Of a DNA stretch of 64,000 bases, positions 7,509-17,025 are shown in pieces. Made by a program: the position numbers and the translations under genes. The notes under the pieces were generated by a model. It made no database searches, had not been told where the DNA came from, and saw only the letters and a list, made by a program, of their open reading frames with translations. The stretch is from the NCBI GenBank assembly GCA_020161535.1, contig JAIUNW010000006.1:1-64000 (forward strand). The letters run 5' to 3'. The DNA comes from Bacteroidota bacterium. Its GTDB lineage: Bacteria > Bacteroidota > Bacteroidia > Chitinophagales > Chitinophagaceae. The first letter of the stretch is position 1; every line of letters starts with the position of its first letter.

Positions 7509-8648
7509 ATGAAATTAGCCACCACCATTATCCATGCGGGCATGGAACCCGATCCCAGTACCGGTGCCATCATGACGCCGATTTACCAAACATCAACCTA
7601 TGTACAGGAAGCGCCGGGCGTGAACAAGGGCTTTGAATATGCCCGTTCGCAAAACCCCACGCGCCTGGCACTGGAAACGGCCCTGGCTGCAATTGAGGGG
7701 GGCCAGTTTGGCCTGGCCTTTTCAAGCGGCGTGGCGGCAACCGATGCCGTGATGAAATTGCTGGTACCGGGCGATGAAGTGATTGCTGCTGCTGACATGT
7801 ATGGGGGCACCTATCGCCTGTTCACGAAAGTGTTTGAAAAATATGGTATCCGGTTTCATTTTGTAGACACTACGCAAATAGATGAGATCAAAAAAGTATT
7901 GTCGCCCAAAACAAAATTGGTTTGGCTTGAAACGCCTACCAATCCGTTGATGAATATTACCGATATCAAAGCGGTGGCGGCGATCACGAAAAGAGCCGGC
8001 GTGTTACTTTGTGTCGATAACACGTTTGCATCGCCCTACCTGCAAAATCCTTTGCAACTCGGTGCTGATATTGTATTGCATTCTTCAACCAAATACCTTG
8101 GTGGGCACAGTGATGTGATCCAGGGCGCCCTGGTGATGAATGACCCGACCCTGCGCGAACAATTGTATTTTATACAGAAGAGTTGTGGTGCGGTGCCCGG
8201 GCCGATGGATTGTTTCCTCGTATTGCGGGGCATCAAAACCCTGCACCTGCGTATGGAACGACATTGTGAAAACGGCCGCAAACTGGCGCATTGGTTACGC
8301 GATCACCCGAAAGTGGAAAAAGTATATTGGTGCGGTTTTGAAGACCATGCCGGCTATGCAGTGGCCCGTCAACAGATGCGTGATTTTGGGGGCATGATGA
8401 GTTTCGAGTTAAAAGACAATAGTGTGGAAGCGGCCCGGCGGGTGTTATCGGGCACGCATCTTTTTTCATTGGCTGAGAGCCTGGGCGGCGTGGAGTCGCT
8501 GATCAATCATCCGGCAAGCATGACCCATGCGTCGATTCCCCGCGAAGAGCGATTGAAAAATGGATTGACGGATGCGTTGATTCGACTCAGTGTGGGTGTT
8601 GAAGATATTGAGGACCTGATTGCTGATTTGTCGCTGGCCATCGGATGA
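7509..8648 (+). CDS. Cystathionine gamma-synthase / beta-lyase family PLP enzyme
   Basis: A 379-residue member of the Cys/Met metabolism PLP-dependent enzymes. It opens MKLATTIIHAGMEPDPSTGAIMTPIYQTSTY, and the PLP lysine lies in HSSTKYLGG (K195), followed by SDVIQGALV. The family motifs YARSQNPTR and ETPTNPLMNITDI are present, as is the C-terminal SLGGVESLINHPASMTHASIP. The start at 7509 follows this conserved N-terminus; a longer frame from 7422 is only the tail of asnB in another register. Synthase, beta-lyase and gamma-lyase cannot be separated from sequence alone. The 3' end overlaps the next gene by ATGA, which indicates translational coupling. Confidence 0.93.
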   Translation: MKLATTIIHAGMEPDPSTGAIMTPIYQTSTYVQEAPGVNKGFEYARSQNPTRLALETALAAIEGGQFGLAFSSGVAATDAVMKLLVPGDEVIAAADMYGGTYRLFTKVFEKYGIRFHFVDTTQIDEIKKVLSPKTKLVWLETPTNPLMNITDIKAVAAITKRAGVLLCVDNTFASPYLQNPLQLGADIVLHSSTKYLGGHSDVIQGALVMNDPTLREQLYFIQKSCGAVPGPMDCFLVLRGIKTLHLRMERHCENGRKLAHWLRDHPKVEKVYWCGFEDHAGYAVARQQMRDFGGMMSFELKDNSVEAARRVLSGTHLFSLAESLGGVESLINHPASMTHASIPREERLKNGLTDALIRLSVGVEDIEDLIADLSLAIG

Positions 8649-9421
8649 GGAACAGGCAAGCGGTCGTTGATTTTTTAAACCGGAAATACGAAGAATACAA
8701 CCGGCCGGCATTTATAGAAAGTGATCCGGTGCAGGTGCCCCATCGGTTTAGCCAGCCGGCTGATATCGAAATTGCGGGTTTGTTTGCTGCATTGTTTGCC
8801 TGGGGCAATCGGCGCACCATCATCAACAAGGCCACCGAGTTGATAGCGCTGATGGACAATGCGCCGCATGCCTTTGTGTTGCAGCACGAAGAAAAAGACC
8901 GGCAGCGGTTTTTGTCGTTTGCGCATCGCACGTTTAATGCCACTGACCTGCTTTATTTTCTCGAATTTCTGCAACAGCATTACCGGCAGCATCCCAGTTT
9001 GGAAAAGGCGTTTCTACAAGGCATGCAGCGCGGCGACAAAGACACCACGGGTGCGCTGGATGGCTTTCATCGGTATTTTTTTTCGCTCGAAGACGCGCCG
9101 GCGCGCATCCGCAAGCATATTGCTGCGCCCTTTCGGGGTTCCAGTTGTAAGCGCCTGAATATGTACCTGCGTTGGATGGTGCGCAGCGATGGGCGCGGCG
9201 TCGATTTTGGAATTTGGCAAAAAATAAAACCGGCGCAGTTGGTGATTCCGATCGATTTGCATGTGGCGCGGGTGGCGAAGCGCTTGGGCATATTGTGCCG
9301 CGAAACCGTCGACTGGCAGGCAGCGCTCGAACTGACCGACTGGTTGCGCAGCCTCGATAAAAACGATCCTGTGAAATATGATTTTGCGTTGTTTGCGTTG
9401 GGGGTGGTGGAGAAGTTTTAA
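8645..9421 (+). CDS. TIGR02757 family protein (DUF2400)
   Basis: A 258-residue protein of the TIGR02757/DUF2400 family. Recognisable features are the N-terminal AALFAWGNRRTIINKATELIALM, then FRGSSCKRLNMYLRWMVRSD and the C-terminal PAQLVIPIDLHVARVAKRLGI with LTDWLRSLDKNDPVKYDFALFALGV. The layout of the C-terminal half (RLNMYLRWMVR ... PLDTHV-like motif) recalls HhH-GPD DNA glycosylases. A nucleic-acid-related role is a reasonable guess, but the function is not established. It starts inside the stop codon of the preceding PLP enzyme gene. Confidence 0.9.
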   Translation: MRNRQAVVDFLNRKYEEYNRPAFIESDPVQVPHRFSQPADIEIAGLFAALFAWGNRRTIINKATELIALMDNAPHAFVLQHEEKDRQRFLSFAHRTFNATDLLYFLEFLQQHYRQHPSLEKAFLQGMQRGDKDTTGALDGFHRYFFSLEDAPARIRKHIAAPFRGSSCKRLNMYLRWMVRSDGRGVDFGIWQKIKPAQLVIPIDLHVARVAKRLGILCRETVDWQAALELTDWLRSLDKNDPVKYDFALFALGVVEKF

Positions 9422-9489
9422 AAAAATAAAGACCCGCGTGGGACTTTCTGTTTTTCATCTGTCAATAGTATAGTGCATAATACAGCTAC

Positions 9490-10509
9490 ATGGTCAAGAA
9501 AGATTTTATCCTACTATTAAAGAAATACAAACAGGGCAGCATCAGCCCCGAAGAACAACGGTTTCTGGAGAGGTATTACGACCTTTTTCAGCACGATGCA
9601 GATGTACTGGCCCTGTTCAGCCCCGAAGAGCGAGAACGACTGGGTGCCGAACTATCACAACAGATCTGGAACAATATCTACCAGCAATCTCTGCCCGAAC
9701 CCGCATCCCGCCGCTTACACTCATACCGTTTCGTGATTGGCATGGCTGCCGCATTACTGCTGGCCCTGGGCATTTGGTGGATCATCGAACAGCGCCAACC
9801 GGTCGGCACCACCGAGGCTGTACCCGAGCTGGCGCAGAAAACCAACCCAACACCTGTTGCCGAAAAAAACCTGGAAAACCGTATGGTCTTTTTACCCGAT
9901 GGCAGCCAGGTAATGCTCAGCGCCAACAGCAAACTGAACTATCCATCGAGTTTCGACGGACTGAAAAAGCGCGAGGTATTTCTGGATGGCGAAGCCTTTT
10001 TCGACGTAAAACACAATCCCGGCAAACCCTTCGTGGTGCATACCGGTAATGTGGCCACCACCGTACTGGGCACGGCTTTCAACGTAAAAGCAAACCATGA
10101 GGATGTTAATATTGTGGTAACCGTTAAGAGAGGTAAGGTGCGCGTGAGTGACAGGAACAAAGTGTTGGGCGTAATTACACCCAACCAACAGATCAGGTAC
10201 GACAAACAGAAAGTGGTCGCCATACAAGAAAACATCAACAGTGATAGTTACCTGGAATGGCAGCGCCGTAACCTGATCATCGACAACCTAACCATTTCTG
10301 AAGCTGCCCGACTGATGGGCGAACGATACAATGTGGAAGTGATCGTCAACTCACCCGAAGTGGAATCGCTTCGGTTCTCGACCACCTTTCCCAAAGATGT
10401 AACCCTGGAGCAAATGCTGAAAACAGTTTGCCTTTTCAATAACCTCGCCTACCGCTATAGTCCGGATGGTAGCCGGGTGTACATCGATCATAAAAAGACA
10501 ACCAATTAA
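9490..10509 (+). CDS. FecR family anti-sigma factor
   Basis: A 339-residue inner-membrane regulator. The N-terminal cytoplasmic part (residues 1-80, KQGSISPEEQRFLERYY) would bind an ECF sigma factor. A single membrane helix follows (FVIGMAAALLLALGIWWII, about 83-101). The periplasmic FecR domain has RMVFLPDGSQVMLSANSKLNYP and REVFLDGEAFFDVKHNPGKPFVVHT, and a C-terminal STN-like FecR_C portion has YNVEVIV and TLEQMLKTVC. It should relay the signal from the SusC protein encoded 180 bp downstream, whose extra N-terminal STN domain is the matching partner. Oddly, no sigma gene lies directly upstream; the only ECF sigma in the cluster is 8 kb downstream. Confidence 0.93.
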   Translation: MVKKDFILLLKKYKQGSISPEEQRFLERYYDLFQHDADVLALFSPEERERLGAELSQQIWNNIYQQSLPEPASRRLHSYRFVIGMAAALLLALGIWWIIEQRQPVGTTEAVPELAQKTNPTPVAEKNLENRMVFLPDGSQVMLSANSKLNYPSSFDGLKKREVFLDGEAFFDVKHNPGKPFVVHTGNVATTVLGTAFNVKANHEDVNIVVTVKRGKVRVSDRNKVLGVITPNQQIRYDKQKVVAIQENINSDSYLEWQRRNLIIDNLTISEAARLMGERYNVEVIVNSPEVESLRFSTTFPKDVTLEQMLKTVCLFNNLAYRYSPDGSRVYIDHKKTTN

Positions 10510-10590
10510 GATCAAAACTGCAATGATGAGAACACTTCGCCAAACTACTTACAACGGTCCGCCGTCATAAAACGGTCCTCTTTTCTACAT

Positions 10591-10681
10591 CTCTGTTAAA
10601 GCCAGAGTCGGCACCGAGGCGACTGCAATCGCCTGGGTGACGGATAGCTATTGCCCAGCGGGGCTCCTTATTAACTTAAAA
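10591..10681 (+). ncRNA. Candidate structured RNA leader upstream of susC (copy A)
   Basis: Three elements are shared in order with 19345-19446. (1) A hairpin CTCTG/CAGAG lies at 10591-10607. (2) A longer hairpin at 10613-10638 pairs ACC with GGT and GGCGA with TCGCC around the loop CTGCAA. (3) The 20-base tail GGCTCCTTATTAACTTAAAA lies at 10662-10681. In the second copy the loop and tail are identical while the stem bases differ but still pair (TCGA/TCGA, CTTTGT/ACAAAG), which is the signature of a conserved RNA structure. The tail ends 10 nt before the susC start codon, so it can influence translation initiation. Whether it is a riboswitch, a leader controlled by a protein, or a small RNA is unknown. 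Confidence 0.5.
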
Positions 10682-10691
10682 ATTTTTGATT

Positions 10692-13600
10692 ATGCGTCTC
10701 TCGTCTAACGCCGAAGACATCAGCCGAATTTTCCGGCAATGGCGGAACAAGCTGTGGCCGGCAAAGTCAACCTTAATTCAACTTATGCGAATTGGCATTT
10801 TAACGGCGGCGATATGTATGACTATCGGCGTCCAATTACTTTGCGCATCACCCGCCCGTGGCCAGTCGATCGGCGACGTGAAGGTCAATCTCGTGCTTCG
10901 CAACGAGACCCTCATCGATGTATTCCAGAAAATCGAGGCCAACTCGAAATACCACTTCATGTACCGCAAAGACGAAGTGAAAAAAGTTCGCAACCTCTCT
11001 GCCTCTTATGTCAACACCAGCATTGAAGACCTGCTGAAATACGTGCTGCGCGAAACGGCCCTCACCTACAAACAGGTGGGCGACCAGATCCTGATCATGC
11101 CGCTGAAAACAGCGCCGCCCATCGCGCCAGAAACATTTACCTCCCGTTACGCTATCGTTGATTTTGTGGTGAAGGGGAAAGTGGTTGACGAAAAGGGACA
11201 GCCACTCGCCGGTGTGAGTATTTCGGTGAAAGGCACGGGTTTCGGTACCGCGACCGACAAAGCCGGCGACTATAGCATCAACGTGCCGGAAAATGGTGTC
11301 CTGGTGTTTTCGCTCGTCAGTTACGAGCCGCAAGAGATTGCAGTGAACAGCGCCAATGTGCTCAATGTAACCCTTGCCAAAGACGATAAGGAATTGAATG
11401 AAGTGGTGGTAACCGCGCTCGGTATTAAAAAGAACAAACGCGGTCTCGTCTATTCAGCCGCTGAAGTAAAGGGGTCTGAATTTACCGAAGCCCGCGAAAC
11501 CAATGTGGCCAGCGCACTGACCGGTAAAATCGCGGGTGTTGATGCCACGCAAATTGCTTCTGGCCCCGGTGGCTCCAGTCGCGTGGTGATACGCGGTGTT
11601 GGTGCCATCAATCCCGGCGCCAACAACCAACCCCTCTATGTGGTGAACGGCTCCCCCATATACAATGGCAATGGTGGTGCTTTGGCCAGCAGCACCGGTT
11701 TCAACTACGATATGGGCGATGGTATTTCCAGTATCAACCCCGACGATATCGAAACCATTTCGGTACTCAAAAGTGGCGCCGCCGCTGCCCTCTATGGCAG
11801 CCAGGCAGCCAACGGCGTGGTACTCATCACCACCAAGTCTGGCAAAATCCAGAAAGGCATTGGTGTGGAATACAATTCCAACGTGGTTTGGGGAACACCT
11901 TCTGCCTATCCAAATTATCAATACCAGTACGGTTCTGGTAATGACGGTGTAAAACCGACCACACAGGCGGCGGCGCTCAGTGCCGGTCGCCTTTCTTACG
12001 GCGCCAAAATAGATGGTTCACAAGTGATACAGTTCGACGGGGTCGAACGCCCTTATTCAGCCGTGCACGTGAAAGACAATATCCGGAACTTCTATCGCCC
12101 CAGTCGCAACTTCACCAATACGGTGGCTTTTTACGGCGGTACCAAGCAACTTAATTTCCGGTTGTCGGCTTCCGACCTCGACGCACAAGCCCAAACGCCC
12201 AATTCGAAATTTGACCGGATGACAACCAATCTTAGTCTCGGTTCCAAATTGGGCAAGAATGATTTTTTACAGATCGAAGCCAATGTGCAATACAACTACG
12301 AAAAAGGACATAATCGTCCCAATGTTGGCTATGCAGAAATGAACCCCAGTTGGGCCACTTACCTGATTGGTAATACAGTCGATATCCGCTCGTTGGCACC
12401 TGGTTACAATGCCGCCGGCAAAGAGATCGAATGGAACCCCGTACCCGCGGCGCCGAATCCTTATTTCGTGGTCAATAAAACGGGCAACGAAGACAAGAAG
12501 AATCGTTTTATCGGATCAACCAGTGTACAACTGAATATCCTGAAGAACCTCTTTATCAAGGGAACGATTTCGAAAGACTTCATGTACGTAGATCGATACA
12601 ACTATGTGCCCATCGGATCTGCGTTTACCCCGAAGGGTTATTTCAATTCGTATACCGATCAGTACGATGTAAACAATAGTCGCGTTACGCTGAACTACAA
12701 TACCGAAATCAACGAAACCTTTGGCATCACTGCCTTTGTAGGTGCCAATCGCGAGCGCAATAGCATTGTATCAAGCTCTATCACCGGTCGTGATTTTATC
12801 ATTCCCGATTTCATCAGCTACACCAACCTGAACACCCTGGATGTGGCCAATCGTTCGGAGAAACATTTCGGTACCAACTCGGTATTTGCTTCGGCCGATT
12901 TCGATTACAAACGCATCCTGTACTTATCGGTTACCGGCAGACAAGACTGGTTCTCTACCCTCAACCCCGGCAATAACGCCATCTTCTATCCATCGGTTGG
13001 TGCCGGCTTTATTTTGTCGGATGCGGTCAAATTGCCCGCGTTTATCCGCTACTTTAAACTCCGTGGTTCCTGGGCCCAGGTGGGTAATGCGACCGTTGAT
13101 CCCTATGCGATCAACCAGACCTTTTCCCTCACGCCGGGCGGGTTCGCCGGCACGCCTGTACTGAATCCTTCGAACCGACTGCCCAATCCCGGCCTGCGCC
13201 CCCTCACTGTTACCACTACCGAAGGCGGATTTGATGCACAATTCCTGAATGGCCGCCTGGGTCTTGAGTTCACCTACTACGATCGAAAAACCACCAATAA
13301 TATTCTGCAACCGGATATCTCCACGGCTACGGGTTACCTGCCTGGCAACCAAAACGTGGGTACGATGAGCAACAAGGGCGTGGAGATTTTGCTGACCGCC
13401 TCGCCGGTGGTACGTGCCGGCTTTCGCTGGAATGTTACCGCCAATATGGCCTGGAACAAAAATGAAGTGCTGAGCCTCGCGCCAGGATTAACCACCCTCA
13501 CCATTGGTACCGGCATTTCCAGTACCATGCAGGTGATTTCGCAGGTGGGTCAACCCTATGGTACCCTGCAGGGGCCGGTGTTTCTGACCGATGCCAAAGG

Positions 13601-14207
13601 GCAATCTGTGTACAACGCCACCTCCGGCTACGAAGCCAGTGAGATTCGCCGGCTGGGTGTAACCAATCCGCCCTATATCATGGGCCTGACCAACGATTTC
13701 CGGTACAAGCGTTTCTCGCTGAGTATTCTATTAGATGCCAAGTTCGGTGCCGTGGGTTATAGCAATCTCTGGCAATATGCCTCGCGCTTTGGCCTGACCA
13801 AAGAAACACTGCCTGGTCGCGAAAGTGGCCTGGTGTTACAAGGTGTTGACCAGTCGGGCAATCCATACACAAAAACCTGGACGGTCGATTTGCTTGATAC
13901 GTACTACAACAACCGAGGCAACAACTATTCCGGCAGCGTGAATACATTCAATACCGATTTCGTCAAACTGCGCAGCCTGATCTTGAGTTATAACCTGCCG
14001 GTGGATCGCTTCAAAGCCCTGCACCTGCAAGGCGCTTCGGTAGCCATTGTATCGCGCAACTTGCTGATCTTATACCGCGACAGCCGACTGAAAGAAGCCG
14101 GCCTGGATCCTGAATTCGGACAAACGGTGAGCAACACCACCGGTACCACCGGAACTGGCGAGCCCAGAACCCGCGACATTGGTATCAACCTCAGCATTAA
14201 ATTCTAG
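10692..14207 (+). CDS. SusC/RagA-type TonB-dependent outer-membrane transporter with STN domain
   Basis: This 1171-residue outer-membrane porin forms the channel of a Sus-type nutrient importer. In order it has a long N-terminus with signal anchor (IGILTAAICMTIGVQLLCASPARG), an STN domain (about residues 60-135, LIDVFQKIEANSKYHFMY), a carboxypeptidase-regulatory-like domain (VKGKVVDEKGQPLAGVSI...), a plug domain (ELNEVVVTALGI ... VVIRGVGAINP ... AAALYGSQAANGVVLITTKSG), and the 22-strand barrel ending RTRDIGINLSIKF with terminal Phe. The STN domain marks a transducing transporter that signals through FecR, and a FecR gene lies upstream. The start is taken as the ATG at 10692; a TTG six bases upstream is less likely. 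The ligand cannot be deduced from the sequence. Confidence 0.95.
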   Translation: MRLSSNAEDISRIFRQWRNKLWPAKSTLIQLMRIGILTAAICMTIGVQLLCASPARGQSIGDVKVNLVLRNETLIDVFQKIEANSKYHFMYRKDEVKKVRNLSASYVNTSIEDLLKYVLRETALTYKQVGDQILIMPLKTAPPIAPETFTSRYAIVDFVVKGKVVDEKGQPLAGVSISVKGTGFGTATDKAGDYSINVPENGVLVFSLVSYEPQEIAVNSANVLNVTLAKDDKELNEVVVTALGIKKNKRGLVYSAAEVKGSEFTEARETNVASALTGKIAGVDATQIASGPGGSSRVVIRGVGAINPGANNQPLYVVNGSPIYNGNGGALASSTGFNYDMGDGISSINPDDIETISVLKSGAAAALYGSQAANGVVLITTKSGKIQKGIGVEYNSNVVWGTPSAYPNYQYQYGSGNDGVKPTTQAAALSAGRLSYGAKIDGSQVIQFDGVERPYSAVHVKDNIRNFYRPSRNFTNTVAFYGGTKQLNFRLSASDLDAQAQTPNSKFDRMTTNLSLGSKLGKNDFLQIEANVQYNYEKGHNRPNVGYAEMNPSWATYLIGNTVDIRSLAPGYNAAGKEIEWNPVPAAPNPYFVVNKTGNEDKKNRFIGSTSVQLNILKNLFIKGTISKDFMYVDRYNYVPIGSAFTPKGYFNSYTDQYDVNNSRVTLNYNTEINETFGITAFVGANRERNSIVSSSITGRDFIIPDFISYTNLNTLDVANRSEKHFGTNSVFASADFDYKRILYLSVTGRQDWFSTLNPGNNAIFYPSVGAGFILSDAVKLPAFIRYFKLRGSWAQVGNATVDPYAINQTFSLTPGGFAGTPVLNPSNRLPNPGLRPLTVTTTEGGFDAQFLNGRLGLEFTYYDRKTTNNILQPDISTATGYLPGNQNVGTMSNKGVEILLTASPVVRAGFRWNVTANMAWNKNEVLSLAPGLTTLTIGTGISSTMQVISQVGQPYGTLQGPVFLTDAKGQSVYNATSGYEASEIRRLGVTNPPYIMGLTNDFRYKRFSLSILLDAKFGAVGYSNLWQYASRFGLTKETLPGRESGLVLQGVDQSGNPYTKTWTVDLLDTYYNNRGNNYSGSVNTFNTDFVKLRSLILSYNLPVDRFKALHLQGASVAIVSRNLLILYRDSRLKEAGLDPEFGQTVSNTTGTTGTGEPRTRDIGINLSIKF

Positions 14208-14231
14208 TCGTTAACGTTAGAACAAGCAATT

Positions 14232-15782
14232 ATGAAAACCTTCATAACAAAATCAATTTGCAGTGCTGCCTTGCTGGCCGGTGCCCTATTGGTATCGTGT
14301 AACAAGCAAAGCCTCAGTGATCTCAATATCAATCCCAATTCTACACCCAATGCCGAGCCTGCTTATTTGTTTACCGGCGCCATCGTGGCCCTGCCGGCTT
14401 TCAATTACAGTGTGCTTGGGCAGGGCATGCAATACTATTCTACCTATAAAGAAGTGCCTGCCATCGGTGATAAATATTATTCCTTCACCGGTACCATCGC
14501 TGACTTCACCGGTTTTTATACCAATAAGCTGAACCGGCTGTTGTCGATTGAGCCACAGGTACAGGGCGCCGACGATGTGAACAAATTGTCGATGGTGCGC
14601 ATCCTGAAAGTATATGTGTATAGCCAGCTCACCGACGTAGCGGGCGATATACCCTATAGTGAAGCTCTGGCAGGAAAAACCAACCTGACACCCAAGTACG
14701 ACACGCAGCGCGATATCTACCTGGATATGTTCAAAGAACTGGAGCAGGCTACGGCTGCGCTCGATGCTGCCAAAGCAAGTTTCGGTACCGCTGATTTGTT
14801 GTACAAAGGTGATGTAGCCAAGTGGCAAAAATTCGGTTACTCATTGATGTTACGTTTGGGCATGCGACTGACCAAGGTCGACGAAACCCTTGCCAAAACC
14901 TGGGTGGAGAAAGCGATCAACGGCGGTGTGATGACCAGCCTCAGCGATGCGGCAAAAATCACCTATACAGAAGCCTCCGGTAGCCAGAACCCCATCTCGG
15001 TCGACCTGCGCAACGGCAATTATATCAGCGCCGGTGGCGACAATGTGGAAGGCGGAAAATTTGCTGCCACCTTTATCAACCACCTGAAATCTACCCGCGA
15101 TCCCCGTTTGAAAGTGATCTCGGTGGTTTGGGTGCCTACCGCACCGGGGGCTACCACTTATGTGGCTGATACTACTGCTGCTACCCAACGGGGCATGGTC
15201 AGTGGTAGCCTGAACACCAAGCCCACCGATTTCGATACGTATTCAGAGCCTTCGCCCCTGTTGCTGAACCTGGCGGCGCCCATGGTTTTGTTTGGCCCAT
15301 CAGAAGTGAAACTGTTGCAGGCCGAAGCCGCTTTGCGCGGATGGGCTGCCGGCACAACGGCCGAAGCCGCCTATGCAGATGCCGTTAGCCTGGGCATGAA
15401 ACAGTGGGGACTCTATCCGGCGGTAGCACCCAGCACCAATACCATCACCGATGCACAGATCGCCGACTACCTCGCGGTGAACCCTTATCCCACGAGTGGC
15501 TCATTTGATGCACAATTAGGCGCAATATCGGTTCAAAAATGGCTAACACTTTTCGGTAATGATTACGAGATTTATGCCAACTGGCGCAGAACCGGCTATC
15601 CCGTACTGGCACAGGTGAACTACCCGGGCAATGTAACCGGCGGCAATATGTTCCGTCGTTTCTCGCTGCCCATTTCAGAGAGCCTCACCAATCAGGCCAA
15701 CTATGAAGCAGCATTGAGCCGCCAGGGCTTTGCGAAATTGAACGAAGACAATTTATTAACCCGCGTTTGGTGGGATAAATAA
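14232..15782 (+). CDS. SusD/RagB-type nutrient-binding outer-membrane lipoprotein
   Basis: A 516-residue surface lipoprotein that caps the SusC channel and captures its ligand. The signal peptide ends in the lipobox LLVSC with lipidated Cys23, followed by NKQSLSDLNINPNSTPNA, the usual start of the SusD-like_2 subfamily. The helical TPR-like core is visible (VRILKVYVYSQLTDVAGDIPYSEAL; YLDMFKELEQATAALD; LLQAEAALRGWAAGTTAEAAYADAV). It ends with MFRRFSLPISES-type motifs common to the group. It lies 24 bp behind susC and forms one transport complex with it. The SusD-like_2 group often serves peptide or amino-sugar-type ligands as well as glycans, so the substrate is open. Confidence 0.93.
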   Translation: MKTFITKSICSAALLAGALLVSCNKQSLSDLNINPNSTPNAEPAYLFTGAIVALPAFNYSVLGQGMQYYSTYKEVPAIGDKYYSFTGTIADFTGFYTNKLNRLLSIEPQVQGADDVNKLSMVRILKVYVYSQLTDVAGDIPYSEALAGKTNLTPKYDTQRDIYLDMFKELEQATAALDAAKASFGTADLLYKGDVAKWQKFGYSLMLRLGMRLTKVDETLAKTWVEKAINGGVMTSLSDAAKITYTEASGSQNPISVDLRNGNYISAGGDNVEGGKFAATFINHLKSTRDPRLKVISVVWVPTAPGATTYVADTTAATQRGMVSGSLNTKPTDFDTYSEPSPLLLNLAAPMVLFGPSEVKLLQAEAALRGWAAGTTAEAAYADAVSLGMKQWGLYPAVAPSTNTITDAQIADYLAVNPYPTSGSFDAQLGAISVQKWLTLFGNDYEIYANWRRTGYPVLAQVNYPGNVTGGNMFRRFSLPISESLTNQANYEAALSRQGFAKLNEDNLLTRVWWDK

Positions 15783-15794
15783 ACCTTTTGAATA

Positions 15795-17018
15795 ATGAAA
15801 CGCAGAGAAATCGTAAAAGGCATCGGCGCACTCCCTTTGAGTGGAGGCATCATTGGCGGTATGTTGTCCTGGACAAAAGCCGATGCCAACCCCCCCGCGC
15901 CAGCGGCCCGTAACCTGTTGCAGGAATTGGGCGTAAGATCCTTCATCAATGCAGCGGGCACATACACTGCCATGACTGCTTCGTTGATGCACGAAGAAGT
16001 AATCGAAGCAATAAAAGCCAGCGCTACTTCCTTTTGCATGTTGAATGAATTGCAAGACAAAGTGGGCGAAAAAATTGCACAGATGACAAAGGCCGAAGCA
16101 GCCATGGTGACTTCGGGCGCTTTCTCTGCCCTTACACTTGGCCTGGCCGGCATTCTGACGGGTACCGACAAAACCAAAATCCAAAGCCTGCCGCAAAACC
16201 TGGAAGCAGCGGGCATGAAGTCGGAGGTAATTCTCCAAAAAAGCCATTGCATCGGGTATGAGCAAGCGCTTTGGAACACGGGCGTTAAACTCATCGCCGT
16301 AGAAACCGTCGCCGATCTGGAGAAAGCCATCAATGCGAAAACTGCGTCGATGCATTTCATGAATTGCAATGCGTTGAGCGGACAGATTAATGCTGAAGAC
16401 TGGCTGGCCATTGCACAGAAAAACAATATCCCGGCTACAATCGATATTGCCGCTGATGTGCCGCCCGTTACCAACTTGTGGAAGTTCAACGAAATGGGAT
16501 ACAGTTATGTGGCCATTTCCGGCGGTAAGGCATTGCGCGGCCCCCAGAGCGCGGGTATTTTGATGGGAAAGAAAGACATCATTGCGGCCGCCCGGCTCAA
16601 CCATTCGCCCAATGGAAAGACCATTGGTCGCGGCATGAAAGTAAACAAGGAAGAAATATTGGGCATGTATGTGGCGCTGGAAAAGTACATAGCGACTGAT
16701 CATGAAAAAGAATGGAAGCTGTGGGAAGACCGGATTGCTGTTATCAACAATGCACTCAAAAGCATCGATGGCGTAACTACGACTATAAAAGTGCCACCGA
16801 TAGCCAACCATACGCCCACGCTGCATGTAACCTGGGACAAAAGCAAGATCAACTTAACCAACGACGAATTCATGGATCGCTTGCGCAAAGGCAATCCTTC
16901 CATTGAAGTGGTGAGCAATGCCGAAGGTGGTTTCAATACAACGGTGTTCATGCTGAAACCCGGCGAAGAGAAAATTGTTGCGAAACGATTTAAAGAAGAA
17001 TTACTTAACACCAAATAA
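15795..17018 (+). CDS. Tat-exported SelA-like PLP-dependent enzyme (paralogue 1)
   Basis: A 407-residue fold-type I PLP enzyme of the SelA/aminotransferase-V group. The N-terminus KRREIVKGIGALPLSGG fits a twin-arginine signal (RR, hydrophobic core, ADA-type cleavage near residue 33), implying export already folded with cofactor. The catalytic core opens ELGVRSFINAAGTYTAMTASLM. MVTSGAFSALTLGLAG follows, then DIAADVPPVTNLWKF (cofactor Asp) and the PLP lysine K245 in SGGKALRGPQSAG. Related enzymes include D-glucosaminate-6-phosphate ammonia-lyase. True SelA is unlikely because of the export signal and gene context. It lies 12 bp behind susD, in one operon with a RidA protein and a second paralogue, suggesting ammonia elimination from an amino acid or amino-sugar acid. 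Confidence 0.85.
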   Translation: MKRREIVKGIGALPLSGGIIGGMLSWTKADANPPAPAARNLLQELGVRSFINAAGTYTAMTASLMHEEVIEAIKASATSFCMLNELQDKVGEKIAQMTKAEAAMVTSGAFSALTLGLAGILTGTDKTKIQSLPQNLEAAGMKSEVILQKSHCIGYEQALWNTGVKLIAVETVADLEKAINAKTASMHFMNCNALSGQINAEDWLAIAQKNNIPATIDIAADVPPVTNLWKFNEMGYSYVAISGGKALRGPQSAGILMGKKDIIAAARLNHSPNGKTIGRGMKVNKEEILGMYVALEKYIATDHEKEWKLWEDRIAVINNALKSIDGVTTTIKVPPIANHTPTLHVTWDKSKINLTNDEFMDRLRKGNPSIEVVSNAEGGFNTTVFMLKPGEEKIVAKRFKEELLNTK

Positions 17019-17025
17019 TACGAAG

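Noticed and set aside
15795..17018. True selenocysteine synthase (SelA)
   Set aside because: The exported leader, the duplicated copy and the catabolic neighbours argue against a tRNA-modifying enzyme; no selB or selC was seen nearby.
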